Shown piece by piece: positions 1-5,644 of a stretch of DNA of 5,644 bases. The notes below the pieces were generated by a model, which was not told where the DNA came from, made no database searches, and worked only from the letters and a program-made list of their open reading frames with translations. The position numbers and the translations under genes were made by a program. Origin of the DNA: an uncultured Hyphomonadaceae bacterium. Lineage in GTDB: Bacteria > Pseudomonadota > Alphaproteobacteria > Caulobacterales > Hyphomonadaceae. How positions within the stretch are numbered: the stretch's first letter is position 1; the number at the start of each line of letters is the position of its first letter. The DNA lies in assembly GCA_938049795.1 (NCBI GenBank), contig CALLCD010000120.1, forward strand, positions 1 to 5,644, in the 5' to 3' direction.

Positions 1-15
1 ATTCATGACCGGCAT
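1..15 (-). CDS. Possible 5' end of a divergent gene (first five codons only)
   Basis: On the minus strand an ATG at 15-13 opens a frame reading M-P-V-M-N to the left edge. It is preceded by a good Shine-Dalgarno-like GGGAG with a 7-base spacer (CGCTGCC). Stops lie upstream in the same frame and no other start occurs before this ATG, so a gene here would start at 15, or at 6 from the second ATG. Five codons are too few to identify a product. The call rests only on the ribosome-site spacing and on the frame staying open to the edge. Confidence 0.3.
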
Positions 16-65
16 GGCAGCGCTCCCGAGGAATTTGATTGTGGTTTATCGTCAATATGGGTCAT
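3..65 (-). CDS. Possible 20-codon upstream ORF overlapping the divergent gene start
   Basis: On the minus strand an ATG at 65-63 is preceded by AAGGAG with an 8-base spacer (CGATATTT), the strongest ribosome-binding sequence in this part of the window. It encodes MTHIDDKPQSNSSGALPCRS and stops at TGA (5-3). The frame runs through and past the ATG at 15 in another frame. It could be a leader peptide translationally coupled to the divergent gene, or the true start of that gene if a frameshift or sequencing error lies in this stretch. The peptide is hydrophilic and resembles nothing I recognise. Confidence 0.27.
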   Translation of the reverse strand: MTHIDDKPQSNSSGALPCRS

Positions 66-120
66 AAATATCGCTCCTTATCAACCGCTCCCTTTAGGGA
101 AACGCGAAAGCAAATCCGAT
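66..120. promoter_or_regulatory. Short region upstream of the nitrilase gene
   Basis: This AT-richer stretch lies between the nitrilase start and the putative divergent start. It contains a small inverted repeat, TCCC-TTTA-GGGA (89-100). I see no convincing -35/-10 pair in either direction, and no clear Shine-Dalgarno sequence at the usual distance from the nitrilase ATG. The regulatory role is inferred from position only. Confidence 0.25.
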
Positions 121-1047
121 ATGACCTTACGCACTGTCAGCGCCGTTCAGGCGGCCCCCGTCCTGTTTGACAAGGCTGCGACGTTGGAGCGGTTTGCGCA
201 CTGGCTGTCTGAAGCCAAGGCGGCAGGGGCGGATCTGGTTGTGTTTCCGGAGACGTTTCTGGGCGGCTACCCTAAGGGCGTGGACTTTGGCGCGCGGGTC
301 GGGTCTCGCAATGCGGAGGGGCGCGAGCTGTTCCGGCTGTATTACGAAAACGCATTTGCGCGCGATGGCGAGGCGTTTGGCCAGGTGCGCGCGATGGTCA
401 GGGAAGCGGGCATCAATGCGGTGATCGGCCTTGTCGAGCCGGTTGGCGATACGCTCCATTGTGCGGCAGCGACGCTCGACCGGAGCGGCGAGATTGTCGG
501 CTGGCGGCGCAAACTGCAACCGACGGCGATGGAACGCATCATCTGGGGCATGGGCGATGGCGCAACGCTGGAGGTGGCGCAGACCGATATGGGTCGCGTG
601 TCGGCGTGTATTTGCTGGGAGAATTATATGACGCTGTTGCGCGCGCACATGTTTGCCCAGCGCACGCAGATTTATACGGCCCCGACTGTGGACGACCGGA
701 AAGTCTGGGTGCCGAGCATGCAGATGATTGCGCTTGAGGGGCGGTGTTTTGTTGTGTCCGCCTGCCAGTATATGACGCGGGCGGATGTGGCCGAGGGGGT
801 CGATTATGATGCGCTACAGGGCAATGAGCCGGAGACAGTGCTGATCAATGGCGGCAGTGTGATTGTGTCTCCGATGGGTGAGATACTGGCGGAGCCGGCT
901 TACGGGGACAGTCGGCTTGTGACGGCTGAAACTGATATGGACGACATACCGCGCGGCAAATTTGATATGGATGGGGCGGGCCATTATGCGCGGCCGGACA
1001 TTTTTACACTGGCGGTGGATAAAACGCCAAGGCTGATTGCAGATTAA
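121..1047 (+). CDS. Nitrilase (carbon-nitrogen hydrolase superfamily)
   Basis: This predicted cytoplasmic enzyme hydrolyses a nitrile to the carboxylic acid and ammonia. The Glu-Lys-Cys triad of the superfamily is visible: E44 in VVFPETFLGGYPKG, K131 in RRKLQPT, and nucleophile C165 in ACICWENYM. The second conserved Glu is E138, and the WGMGDG segment (142-147) is typical of true nitrilases. The C-terminal RGKFDMDGAGHYARPD also fits nitrilases of this type, as does the length of 308 residues. There is no signal peptide. The ATG at 121 is chosen because the first beta strand (VSAVQAAPVLFD) begins five residues later, although no strong ribosome site precedes it. The proline usually found four residues after CWE is threonine (T171). 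The physiological substrate cannot be read from the sequence; an aliphatic amidase or cyanide-type member is less likely given the CWEN and WGxGDG signatures. Confidence 0.93.
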   Translation: MTLRTVSAVQAAPVLFDKAATLERFAHWLSEAKAAGADLVVFPETFLGGYPKGVDFGARVGSRNAEGRELFRLYYENAFARDGEAFGQVRAMVREAGINAVIGLVEPVGDTLHCAAATLDRSGEIVGWRRKLQPTAMERIIWGMGDGATLEVAQTDMGRVSACICWENYMTLLRAHMFAQRTQIYTAPTVDDRKVWVPSMQMIALEGRCFVVSACQYMTRADVAEGVDYDALQGNEPETVLINGGSVIVSPMGEILAEPAYGDSRLVTAETDMDDIPRGKFDMDGAGHYARPDIFTLAVDKTPRLIAD

Positions 1048-1060
1048 GAGGGCGTGCCGC

Positions 1061-1153
1061 ATGGACTCCCAAATCGACTTCAGACTGGCCCAGCGCGCCT
1101 TTTACAACCGCGTTGACCGACTTCCCCTTGTGCGCGCGGATCAGGCCCTCTAA
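1061..1153 (+). CDS. Small 30-residue ORF between nitrilase and threonine ammonia-lyase, uncertain
   Basis: An ATG at 1061 opens a 30-codon frame ending in TAA at 1151-1153. It lies 13 bases after the nitrilase stop and ends 30 bases before the next gene. GAGGG (1048-1052) sits 8 bases upstream and could serve as a ribosome site. The product starts MDSQIDFRLAQRAF and ends in LVRADQAL; it is charged, with no membrane segment or signal. It is not enriched in isoleucine, valine, leucine or threonine codons as an attenuation leader for the downstream gene would be, and I see no terminator hairpin after it. It may be a real small protein, a remnant of a longer gene, or chance. I do not recognise it. 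Confidence 0.25.
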   Translation: MDSQIDFRLAQRAFYNRVDRLPLVRADQAL

Positions 1154-1183
1154 GTATCGCTGCGCATTGGGAAGATTGGACTT

Positions 1184-2404
1184 ATGACTGAGACAGCTGT
1201 GACACTGGCATCCATACAAGCCGCCGCCGATGTGTTGGCCGGACAGATCGAGCGTACGCCGATGCGCCCGTCGCGGACGCTTTCGGAGATTACCGGCGCG
1301 GATGTCTGGGTGAAGTTCGAGAATATGCAGTTTACCGCCGCCTTCAAGGAGCGCGGGGCACTGAACAAGCTGTCGAAGCTGACCGAAGAGGAGAAGCGGA
1401 CTGGGGTGATTGCCGTTTCGGCGGGCAATCATGCGCAAGGGGTGGCCTATCATGCCAAGCGGCTCGGGATTCCGGCGACGATTGTGATGCCGGTGACGAC
1501 GCCGTTTAACAAGGTCCAGCATACGCGCGATCATGGCGCGCGGGTGTTGCTCGAAGGGGATACGTTTGACGAGGCTTCGGTGTACGCGGCCACGGTGCGC
1601 GCGCGGGACGGGCTGACCTTTATCCATCCGTTTGACGATGCAGACATTATCTCCGGTCAGGGTACGATTGCGCTCGAAATGCTGGCCGATATGCCGGATT
1701 TTGACACGCTTCTGGTGCCTATTGGTGGCGGCGGACTTATCTCGGGCATGTCGGTGGCGGCCAAGGGGCTCAAGCCAGACATAGAGATTATCGGCGTGCA
1801 GGCCTCGATGTATCCGAGCATGCAGGCAGCGATTAATGGCACTGATACGCCTGCGCAGGGCGGGGCGACGATTGCCGAGGGGATTGCCGTTAAAAAGGCG
1901 GGCACGCTGACACGCGAGATTGTGCGTAACCTCGTGGACGATATTTTGCTCGTCGAGGAAGAACATATGGAGCGGGCGATTACGCTTTACGCCGATGTCG
2001 AGAAGACGATTGCGGAAGGCGCTGGCGCTGCGGGGCTTGCGGCCCTGCTTGCCCATCCGGCAAAATTTTCCGGCAAACGGGTCGGGCTTGTTCTGTGTGG
2101 CGGCAACATTGATACTAGGCTGCTCGCCTCGGTTTTGACGCGGGCGCTGGTGCGGGAGAAACGACTGACCAATATTCGCATCATTGGCGACGATCGGCCC
2201 GGGCTTTTGGGGCTGGTGTCAAAGATTATCGGCGATAGCGGCGCAAATATTATGGAAGTGGCGCACAACCGGATTGCGCTTGATGTGCCCGCCAAAGGGG
2301 CCGAATTTGATATTCTGATCGAGACACGCGACGCCCAGCACACGCAGGAAGTGATTGATGTGCTCGGACAGGCCGGTTATCCGCCGCGCCCGCTCGACAG
2401 GTAA
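1184..2404 (+). CDS. ilvA: Threonine ammonia-lyase (threonine dehydratase), single C-terminal ACT domain
   Basis: This cytoplasmic PLP enzyme (fold type II) deaminates L-threonine, often also L-serine, to 2-oxobutanoate (or pyruvate) and ammonia; 2-oxobutanoate feeds isoleucine synthesis. The PLP-binding lysine is K55 in AAFKERGALNK. The substrate loop SAGNHAQG is at 79-86, the glycine-rich phosphate loop PIGGGGLISG at 179-188, and CGGNID at 305-310 contacts the cofactor ring. Residues 328-406 form an ACT domain with the motif GDDRPGLLG (335-343), a likely site for amino acid feedback. At 406 residues it matches the short single-ACT class rather than the longer E. coli IlvA with two regulatory modules, so the name tdcB is also used for such proteins. 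The ATG at 1184 is preceded by a modest GGGAAG site 9 bases away. The 136-base gap from the nitrilase leaves co-transcription open. Confidence 0.95.
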   Translation: MTETAVTLASIQAAADVLAGQIERTPMRPSRTLSEITGADVWVKFENMQFTAAFKERGALNKLSKLTEEEKRTGVIAVSAGNHAQGVAYHAKRLGIPATIVMPVTTPFNKVQHTRDHGARVLLEGDTFDEASVYAATVRARDGLTFIHPFDDADIISGQGTIALEMLADMPDFDTLLVPIGGGGLISGMSVAAKGLKPDIEIIGVQASMYPSMQAAINGTDTPAQGGATIAEGIAVKKAGTLTREIVRNLVDDILLVEEEHMERAITLYADVEKTIAEGAGAAGLAALLAHPAKFSGKRVGLVLCGGNIDTRLLASVLTRALVREKRLTNIRIIGDDRPGLLGLVSKIIGDSGANIMEVAHNRIALDVPAKGAEFDILIETRDAQHTQEVIDVLGQAGYPPRPLDR

Positions 2405-2482
2405 TTTGCACAGTTTGTAAAGTGACACCGCGGCCAAACGGACCTAAAGCAAGAGGCCGATGCACCTAATGGAGCCAGAGAG
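2405..2482 (+). promoter_or_regulatory. Intergenic spacer with ribosome site for the FKBP lipoprotein
   Basis: This 78-base gap ends with GGAG (2471-2474) placed 8 bases before the ATG at 2483, which supports that start. CGGCC (2431-2435) and GGCCG (2455-2459) could pair around a 19-base loop, but no T-run follows, so I do not call a terminator. No convincing promoter pair is visible. Confidence 0.35.
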
Positions 2483-3868
2483 ATGATCCGCACTTCAGTC
2501 CTGCTAATTGCCATGACCGCCGCTCTGGCTGCCTGCTCGTCTGACAAGACAGCAATACCGGACAACCCCCTTCGCGCAGAAATAGACGCCGCGTTTGACC
2601 GCGAAAGTGAAGCGCGGCTGACACAGTCGGACGCACCAACCCAACCCACAGAGGACCAAGATTTGACAGATGTATTTGCCGGGATGATCCCGTGGGATGG
2701 AGGTCGCGACGGCCTTGTGACAACCGAGAGCGGATTACAAATCCATGTTTTGGAGGAAGGCGACCGCAGTGGCGCGCATCCGGGCATTAATGACAATGTG
2801 TCGGTCAATTATGAAGGTCGGCTGGCCTCGAATGGCGAGACGTTTGACAGCTCCTTCGAGCGCGGATCTCCGGCGGAATTTGGCGTAACGCAAGTGATCC
2901 CCGGCTGGACCGAGGCGCTACAATTGATGCGGCCGGGGGATGAATGGCTGGTCTATCTGCCGTCCGACATTGCCTATGGTGAACGCGGCACGCCGGGCGG
3001 ACCGATTGGTCCAAACGCGGATCTGGTTTTCCGCGTCCGGCTTGAAGAGGTTGTGCCGGATGAGATACCCGGCGCCGAGGTGTGGGCGGACTATTTGCCT
3101 TGGGACAGCGCAGCGGCAGGCGTCGAGACGACGGCAAGCGGGCTTGAATATATTGTCCGCTCGAAGGGGGATAAGAGCGGCGCGCTTGTTACGCAGACGG
3201 ATGTGATCAATGCGGATTTCGAGATCCGGTTGGCCGACGATGGTCGCCGGATTGAATCTTCCTATGGAAGCGACGGACCGGCGAAGCTCCCCGTCGCGCA
3301 GCTTTTCCCGGGCTGGCAGGAAGGCATTCAGTTGATGCGGCCCGGGGATGAGTTCATGTTCCGTATGACCCCGACGGTGGCCTTTGGGGCAGACGCGGTG
3401 GCCTTGGGTCGGGTGCCGCCGGGCGATGTTTTGATGCGGGTTGAGATGAAAGGTATTTTCGTACCGCAAGTTTCGGATGCGGCCGCCTGGGAGGCGCATA
3501 CGCCGTGGAACTCTGACAGTCCGGATGTCGTCAAATCCGAAAACGGGGTTGAGTATGTCGTCTTGGAATCAGGCGATGCGTCCGGTCCGATGCCGACACG
3601 TAGCAATACGGTCGAGGTCTATTATGAGGGACGGCTGACCACAGGCGAGACGTTTGACAGCGCCTATGCACGCGGGGAGTCGATCGAATTTGGCGTAACC
3701 GGCGTGATCAAGGGCTGGACCGATACGCTCCAGAAGATGCGACCGGGGGATCGGTGGCTGGTCTATATTCCAGCTGATCAAGCCTATGGCGACGCTCCGC
3801 GTCCGGGTGGTTTGATTAAGCCCGGTGATGATCTGATCTTCGAAATGCAGCTTGTGGGCGTGCGTTAG
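2483..3868 (+). CDS. Lipoprotein with three tandem FKBP-type peptidyl-prolyl isomerase domains
   Basis: This is a predicted periplasmic folding factor anchored by lipid, catalysing cis-trans isomerisation of X-Pro bonds. Residues 1-18 are a lipoprotein signal peptide with lipobox LAAC (C18). Ser follows the cysteine, not Asp, which favours sorting to the outer membrane. A polar linker runs to about 62. Three FKBP domains follow, at about 71-190, 207-325 and 342-460, each with the G-W and M-R-P-G-D core. In FKBP12 terms domain 1 keeps Y110, F121-D122, V138-I139, W142, Y165 and F183, and domain 3 keeps Y381, F391-D392, V408-I409, W412, Y435 and F453. Domain 2 has F246, I257-E258, L274-F275, F301 and M318 in those places and keeps only W278, so it is probably weakly active or inactive. 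Most bacterial FKBPs carry one domain, so three in one lipoprotein is unusual. The start is supported by both the lipobox and the GGAG site. Confidence 0.92.
   Translation: MIRTSVLLIAMTAALAACSSDKTAIPDNPLRAEIDAAFDRESEARLTQSDAPTQPTEDQDLTDVFAGMIPWDGGRDGLVTTESGLQIHVLEEGDRSGAHPGINDNVSVNYEGRLASNGETFDSSFERGSPAEFGVTQVIPGWTEALQLMRPGDEWLVYLPSDIAYGERGTPGGPIGPNADLVFRVRLEEVVPDEIPGAEVWADYLPWDSAAAGVETTASGLEYIVRSKGDKSGALVTQTDVINADFEIRLADDGRRIESSYGSDGPAKLPVAQLFPGWQEGIQLMRPGDEFMFRMTPTVAFGADAVALGRVPPGDVLMRVEMKGIFVPQVSDAAAWEAHTPWNSDSPDVVKSENGVEYVVLESGDASGPMPTRSNTVEVYYEGRLTTGETFDSAYARGESIEFGVTGVIKGWTDTLQKMRPGDRWLVYIPADQAYGDAPRPGGLIKPGDDLIFEMQLVGVR
2669..3865 (+). repeat. Three tandem ~405-bp repeat units encoding FKBP modules
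   Basis: The units begin near 2669, 3077 and 3482. Each opens with an aromatic residue and then a Pro-Trp-Asp/Asn signature: W71, W207 and W342, spaced 136 and 135 residues apart. Units 1 and 3 retain nucleotide identity, for example the 18-base GGCGAGACGTTTGACAGC at 2834-2851 and 3644-3661, and GAATTTGGCGTAAC at 2876-2889 and 3686-3699. Unit 2 is much more diverged. Confidence 0.85.
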
Positions 3869-3903
3869 ACTAGAGAAGTTAGCACGTTTACGGATTGTTA
3901 ATT

Positions 3904-3922
3904 CTGCAATATTCGCTTGCAG
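3904..3922 (+). other. Perfect 6-bp stem-loop between the two lipoprotein genes
   Basis: CTGCAA (3904-3909) pairs with TTGCAG (3917-3922) around a 7-base loop, 35 bases after the FKBP stop codon. It is followed by a G-run, not a T-run, so it is not a classical intrinsic terminator. It could be an operator, part of the protease 5' leader, or chance. Confidence 0.3.
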
Positions 3923-3936
3923 GGGGCCAAACTGTC

Positions 3937-3961
3937 CCTAGACTAGATTTCGGGTCTGAGG
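3937..3961 (+). other. Imperfect stem-loop in the protease leader
   Basis: CCTAGAC (3937-3943) pairs with GTCTGAGG (3954-3961) with one bulged G and a 10-base loop. Its left arm overlaps TAGACTAGA (3939-3947), which also occurs at the FKBP stop codon (3866-3874) as a 9-base direct repeat. Function is unknown. Confidence 0.25.
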
Positions 3962-3984
3962 ATGGTGGCGGCGCTCGAAAGGCG

Positions 3985-3994
3985 GCTGCGCAGC
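3985..3994. other. 10-bp perfect palindrome abutting the protease start
   Basis: GCTGCGCAGC is its own reverse complement and ends one base before the ATG at 3996, in the place where a ribosome site would lie. The nearest purine-rich candidate, AAGG (3979-3982), is 13 bases from the ATG, which is long. The palindrome could affect initiation or bind a dimeric protein; this is inference. Confidence 0.3.
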
Positions 3995-3995
3995 T

Positions 3996-5644
3996 ATGCG
4001 ATACGATTATCCTTCAAAGACGAAATCCGTCCTTCTGTGGACAACAAGCGCGCTATTGTTAACCGCGATCTCAGCCTGTGGCGGCGGCAACAATAACCCC
4101 GTTGCGCCAGCACCGATCACTATATTGCCGCCTGCCCCACTACCTCCTCCTCCTCCGCCTCCCTCGCCACCAGCGGGTGCCCCAGCGGTCAGTCAGGCCG
4201 AAATCAATGCTCAACCCGGATTGGCGCAAATCAATGCGCTTGGAGCCTTTGACGCTGACATCCTTGGTGATGGGGCTCTGATTGCTATCATTGATACCGG
4301 CATTGACGAGAGCAATGCGGAATTTTCAGGTCGTCTTGATCCACGGAGCGCGGACACCGGCACGGATGATTTTTCAAATAATGACGATGCAAGGACCGTC
4401 AGCGATTTACAGGACAATCAGGGACACGGGACTTCGGTTGCAGGGATCGCTGCGGGCGCGGCAAACGGTGCCGGAATTGTTGGGGTGGCTCCAGGAGCAA
4501 CCATTCTAGCGTTCCGCGGCAATCTCGAAGATGATCCGGACACCGATGACGAGGATGAGGCGTTAACAATTCTTGGAGGCGCGATCTCTGAAGGGTTTCG
4601 TCGCTCCGCATTGGCAGACGCTGATGCGATTAATTTGTCGCTCGGGTCTGACGAGGAAGGGTCGCGCGGAAGCTTCGCCAATCTGCTCGCTTTTGCGGGT
4701 GCGAACAATATCGTTACCGTGCTGTCGGCTGGCAATGAAGGAGATGCCGATCCACAATTGTCCGGTCAGGCTGTCGTTGAGACCGATGTGGGCGGAACCG
4801 GCATCGTGGTCGGCGCCGTCGATGCTAACAATAATCTTGCAAGTTTCTCGAATATGGCGGGGCTTGCGGCCGAGTTTTTTATCGTCGCGCCCGGCGTTCG
4901 TATTTCGACACCAGCTATTGGCGGGGGCACGCGTCCGTTTAGCGGAACCAGTGCGGCAGCCCCGCATGTATCGGGAGCTGTCGGGCTGATACGTGCGCTC
5001 TGGCCACAGCTTTCGGCGGCCGAGACGGTCGAGATTATTCTCGATTCAGCGACCGATCTAGGCGCACCGGGGATCGACCCGATCTTTGGTCGCGGCTTGC
5101 TGAATGTCGGCGCGGCCCTTGAGCCAAGCGGCCAGTTGAGCGTGCCAAGCGCCAACGGCAGTTCCGCCACGGCGACGGCACTTGGCTCCGACTTGCCGAC
5201 CGCGGCCGGTAGCGGGTTTGCCGATATTAGCCCGATTGTTGGCCTCGATAGGTTTGGCCGCGATTTCAGCATTGATCTGAACGCACTTGTGGATGCGGCT
5301 CCGGCGAACCGTTTTGCCCTTGGCGATATTGCCGATCCGCTCCGGCGCATCGAGACATCGCGCGGGCGGGCGCCGACGCCGGGGGCCTCGCTCACCTTCC
5401 GTCTGTCTGAAACATCAGCGGCGTCTGATCCGCAATTTGCGCATCTGTCGGGCAATCCGCAGAGCGAGGATGCGTTTGCGGCCGGTGATCGAACGCTTGC
5501 CTTCTCGTTCAGCCAGCCGCTTGCTGCAGACAGGCATTTGACGCTGGCCAATGGATTTTCCGGCCGCGAAGTGGACCGCGCGCAGCGGAGCGAATTTACC
5601 CAGTCCACATTGAGCCGGACGGCGTTCTCGGACGCGTATTTGTC
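3996..5644 (+). CDS. Lipidated subtilisin-like (S8) serine protease, probable surface or autotransporter type, 3' truncated by the window
   Basis: The frame is open from 3960 to the right edge (549 complete codons from the ATG). The ATG at 3996 is the first start after an in-frame TGA (3957-3959). It gives a lipoprotein signal with a basic N-terminus, hydrophobic core and lipobox ISAC (C28). A proline/alanine-rich tether (35-63) follows, then the peptidase domain (about 70-375). The catalytic triad is D100 in AIIDTGID, H144 in GHGTSVAGIAAG and S319 in SGTSAAAPHVSG; oxyanion N247 is in SAGNEG. An acidic loop lies at 178-188. After 377 the chain becomes Ser/Ala/Gly-rich. It then shows GLDRFGRDFSIDL and alternating polar/apolar stretches such as RTLAFSFSQPL, of the kind seen at the C-terminus of outer-membrane-associated S8 proteases. 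Whether it ends in a 12-strand autotransporter barrel lies beyond the window. Neisserial NalP has a comparable lipid-protease-barrel plan. No prodomain of inhibitor type is evident. Confidence 0.92.
   Translation, partial: MRYDYPSKTKSVLLWTTSALLLTAISACGGGNNNPVAPAPITILPPAPLPPPPPPPSPPAGAPAVSQAEINAQPGLAQINALGAFDADILGDGALIAIIDTGIDESNAEFSGRLDPRSADTGTDDFSNNDDARTVSDLQDNQGHGTSVAGIAAGAANGAGIVGVAPGATILAFRGNLEDDPDTDDEDEALTILGGAISEGFRRSALADADAINLSLGSDEEGSRGSFANLLAFAGANNIVTVLSAGNEGDADPQLSGQAVVETDVGGTGIVVGAVDANNNLASFSNMAGLAAEFFIVAPGVRISTPAIGGGTRPFSGTSAAAPHVSGAVGLIRALWPQLSAAETVEIILDSATDLGAPGIDPIFGRGLLNVGAALEPSGQLSVPSANGSSATATALGSDLPTAAGSGFADISPIVGLDRFGRDFSIDLNALVDAAPANRFALGDIADPLRRIETSRGRAPTPGASLTFRLSETSAASDPQFAHLSGNPQSEDAFAAGDRTLAFSFSQPLAADRHLTLANGFSGREVDRAQRSEFTQSTLSRTAFSDAYL
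4143..4163 (+). repeat. Proline-codon tract (CCT repeats) in the protease tether
   Basis: Seven consecutive proline codons (P50-P56) are encoded, four of them CCT in a row, inside the tether between lipobox and peptidase. Slippage would change tether length in multiples of one residue without breaking the frame. Confidence 0.7.

Noticed and set aside
1004..2056. Long minus-strand open frame (350 codons)
   Set aside because: It lies opposite the threonine ammonia-lyase, whose PLP motifs are intact on the + strand. The minus product is rich in Arg/His and has no recognisable domain, as expected for a GC-rich antisense shadow.
121..2404. Nitrilase and threonine ammonia-lyase as one dedicated pathway
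   Set aside because: Both release ammonia and lie on the same strand, but there is a 136-base gap, no shared intermediate is evident, and no transporter or regulator links them; adjacency may be incidental.
2431..2459. Possible terminator hairpin after the threonine ammonia-lyase gene
   Set aside because: Only a 5-bp stem with a 19-base loop and no T-run; too weak to call.
3962..4096. Alternative 44-codon ORF starting at the ATG at 3962
   Set aside because: It is out of frame with the protease and overlaps its lipoprotein signal. It has no good ribosome site, and its product is Arg-rich with no domain.
4143..4163. Phase-variation tract in the protease
   Set aside because: The repeat unit is three bases, so slippage keeps the frame. 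It could vary tether length but not switch the gene on and off as the homopolymer tract does in neisserial NalP.
4766..5608. Minus-strand open frame of 280 codons
   Set aside because: It is antisense to the S8 protease, which carries N247, S319 and their conserved surroundings in the + frame. The minus product is Ser/Ala/Pro-rich with no motif.

Overview
The window looks like chromosomal DNA from a Gram-negative bacterium, most likely an alphaproteobacterium. The evidence is moderately GC-rich coding sequence, two envelope lipoproteins with clear lipoboxes, a short single-ACT threonine ammonia-lyase with the FKERGALNK pattern, and a lipidated subtilisin-like protease whose C-terminal half looks outer-membrane associated. 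I cannot name a genus. There are no tRNA or rRNA genes, CRISPR arrays, transposases or phage genes, and the window does not look like a mobile island.

Layout: positions 1-120 are a short upstream region that may hold the start of a divergent gene leaving the window on the left. Four main genes then follow, all on the + strand: a nitrilase (121-1047); a PLP-dependent threonine ammonia-lyase with a C-terminal ACT domain (1184-2404); a lipoprotein with three tandem FKBP-type peptidyl-prolyl isomerase domains (2483-3868); and a lipoprotein serine protease of the subtilase (S8) family (3996 to beyond the right edge). A 30-codon reading frame of uncertain status lies between the first two. No gap between genes exceeds about 140 bases.

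The left pair are soluble cytoplasmic enzymes of nitrogen and amino acid metabolism: nitrile to carboxylate plus ammonia, and threonine to 2-oxobutanoate plus ammonia. They share ammonia as a product, but nothing in the sequence ties them to one pathway. The right pair are envelope proteins. The FKBP lipoprotein should act as a periplasmic folding factor, and the neighbouring protease crosses the periplasm to reach the outer membrane or cell surface. A functional link is plausible, but they have separate 5' regions and no overlap.

The most interesting points are the triple-FKBP architecture with a catalytically eroded middle domain, the lipid-anchored, proline-tethered S8 protease resembling the domain plan of neisserial NalP, and the cluster of small inverted repeats just before the protease start. 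I saw no convincing wholly new system.
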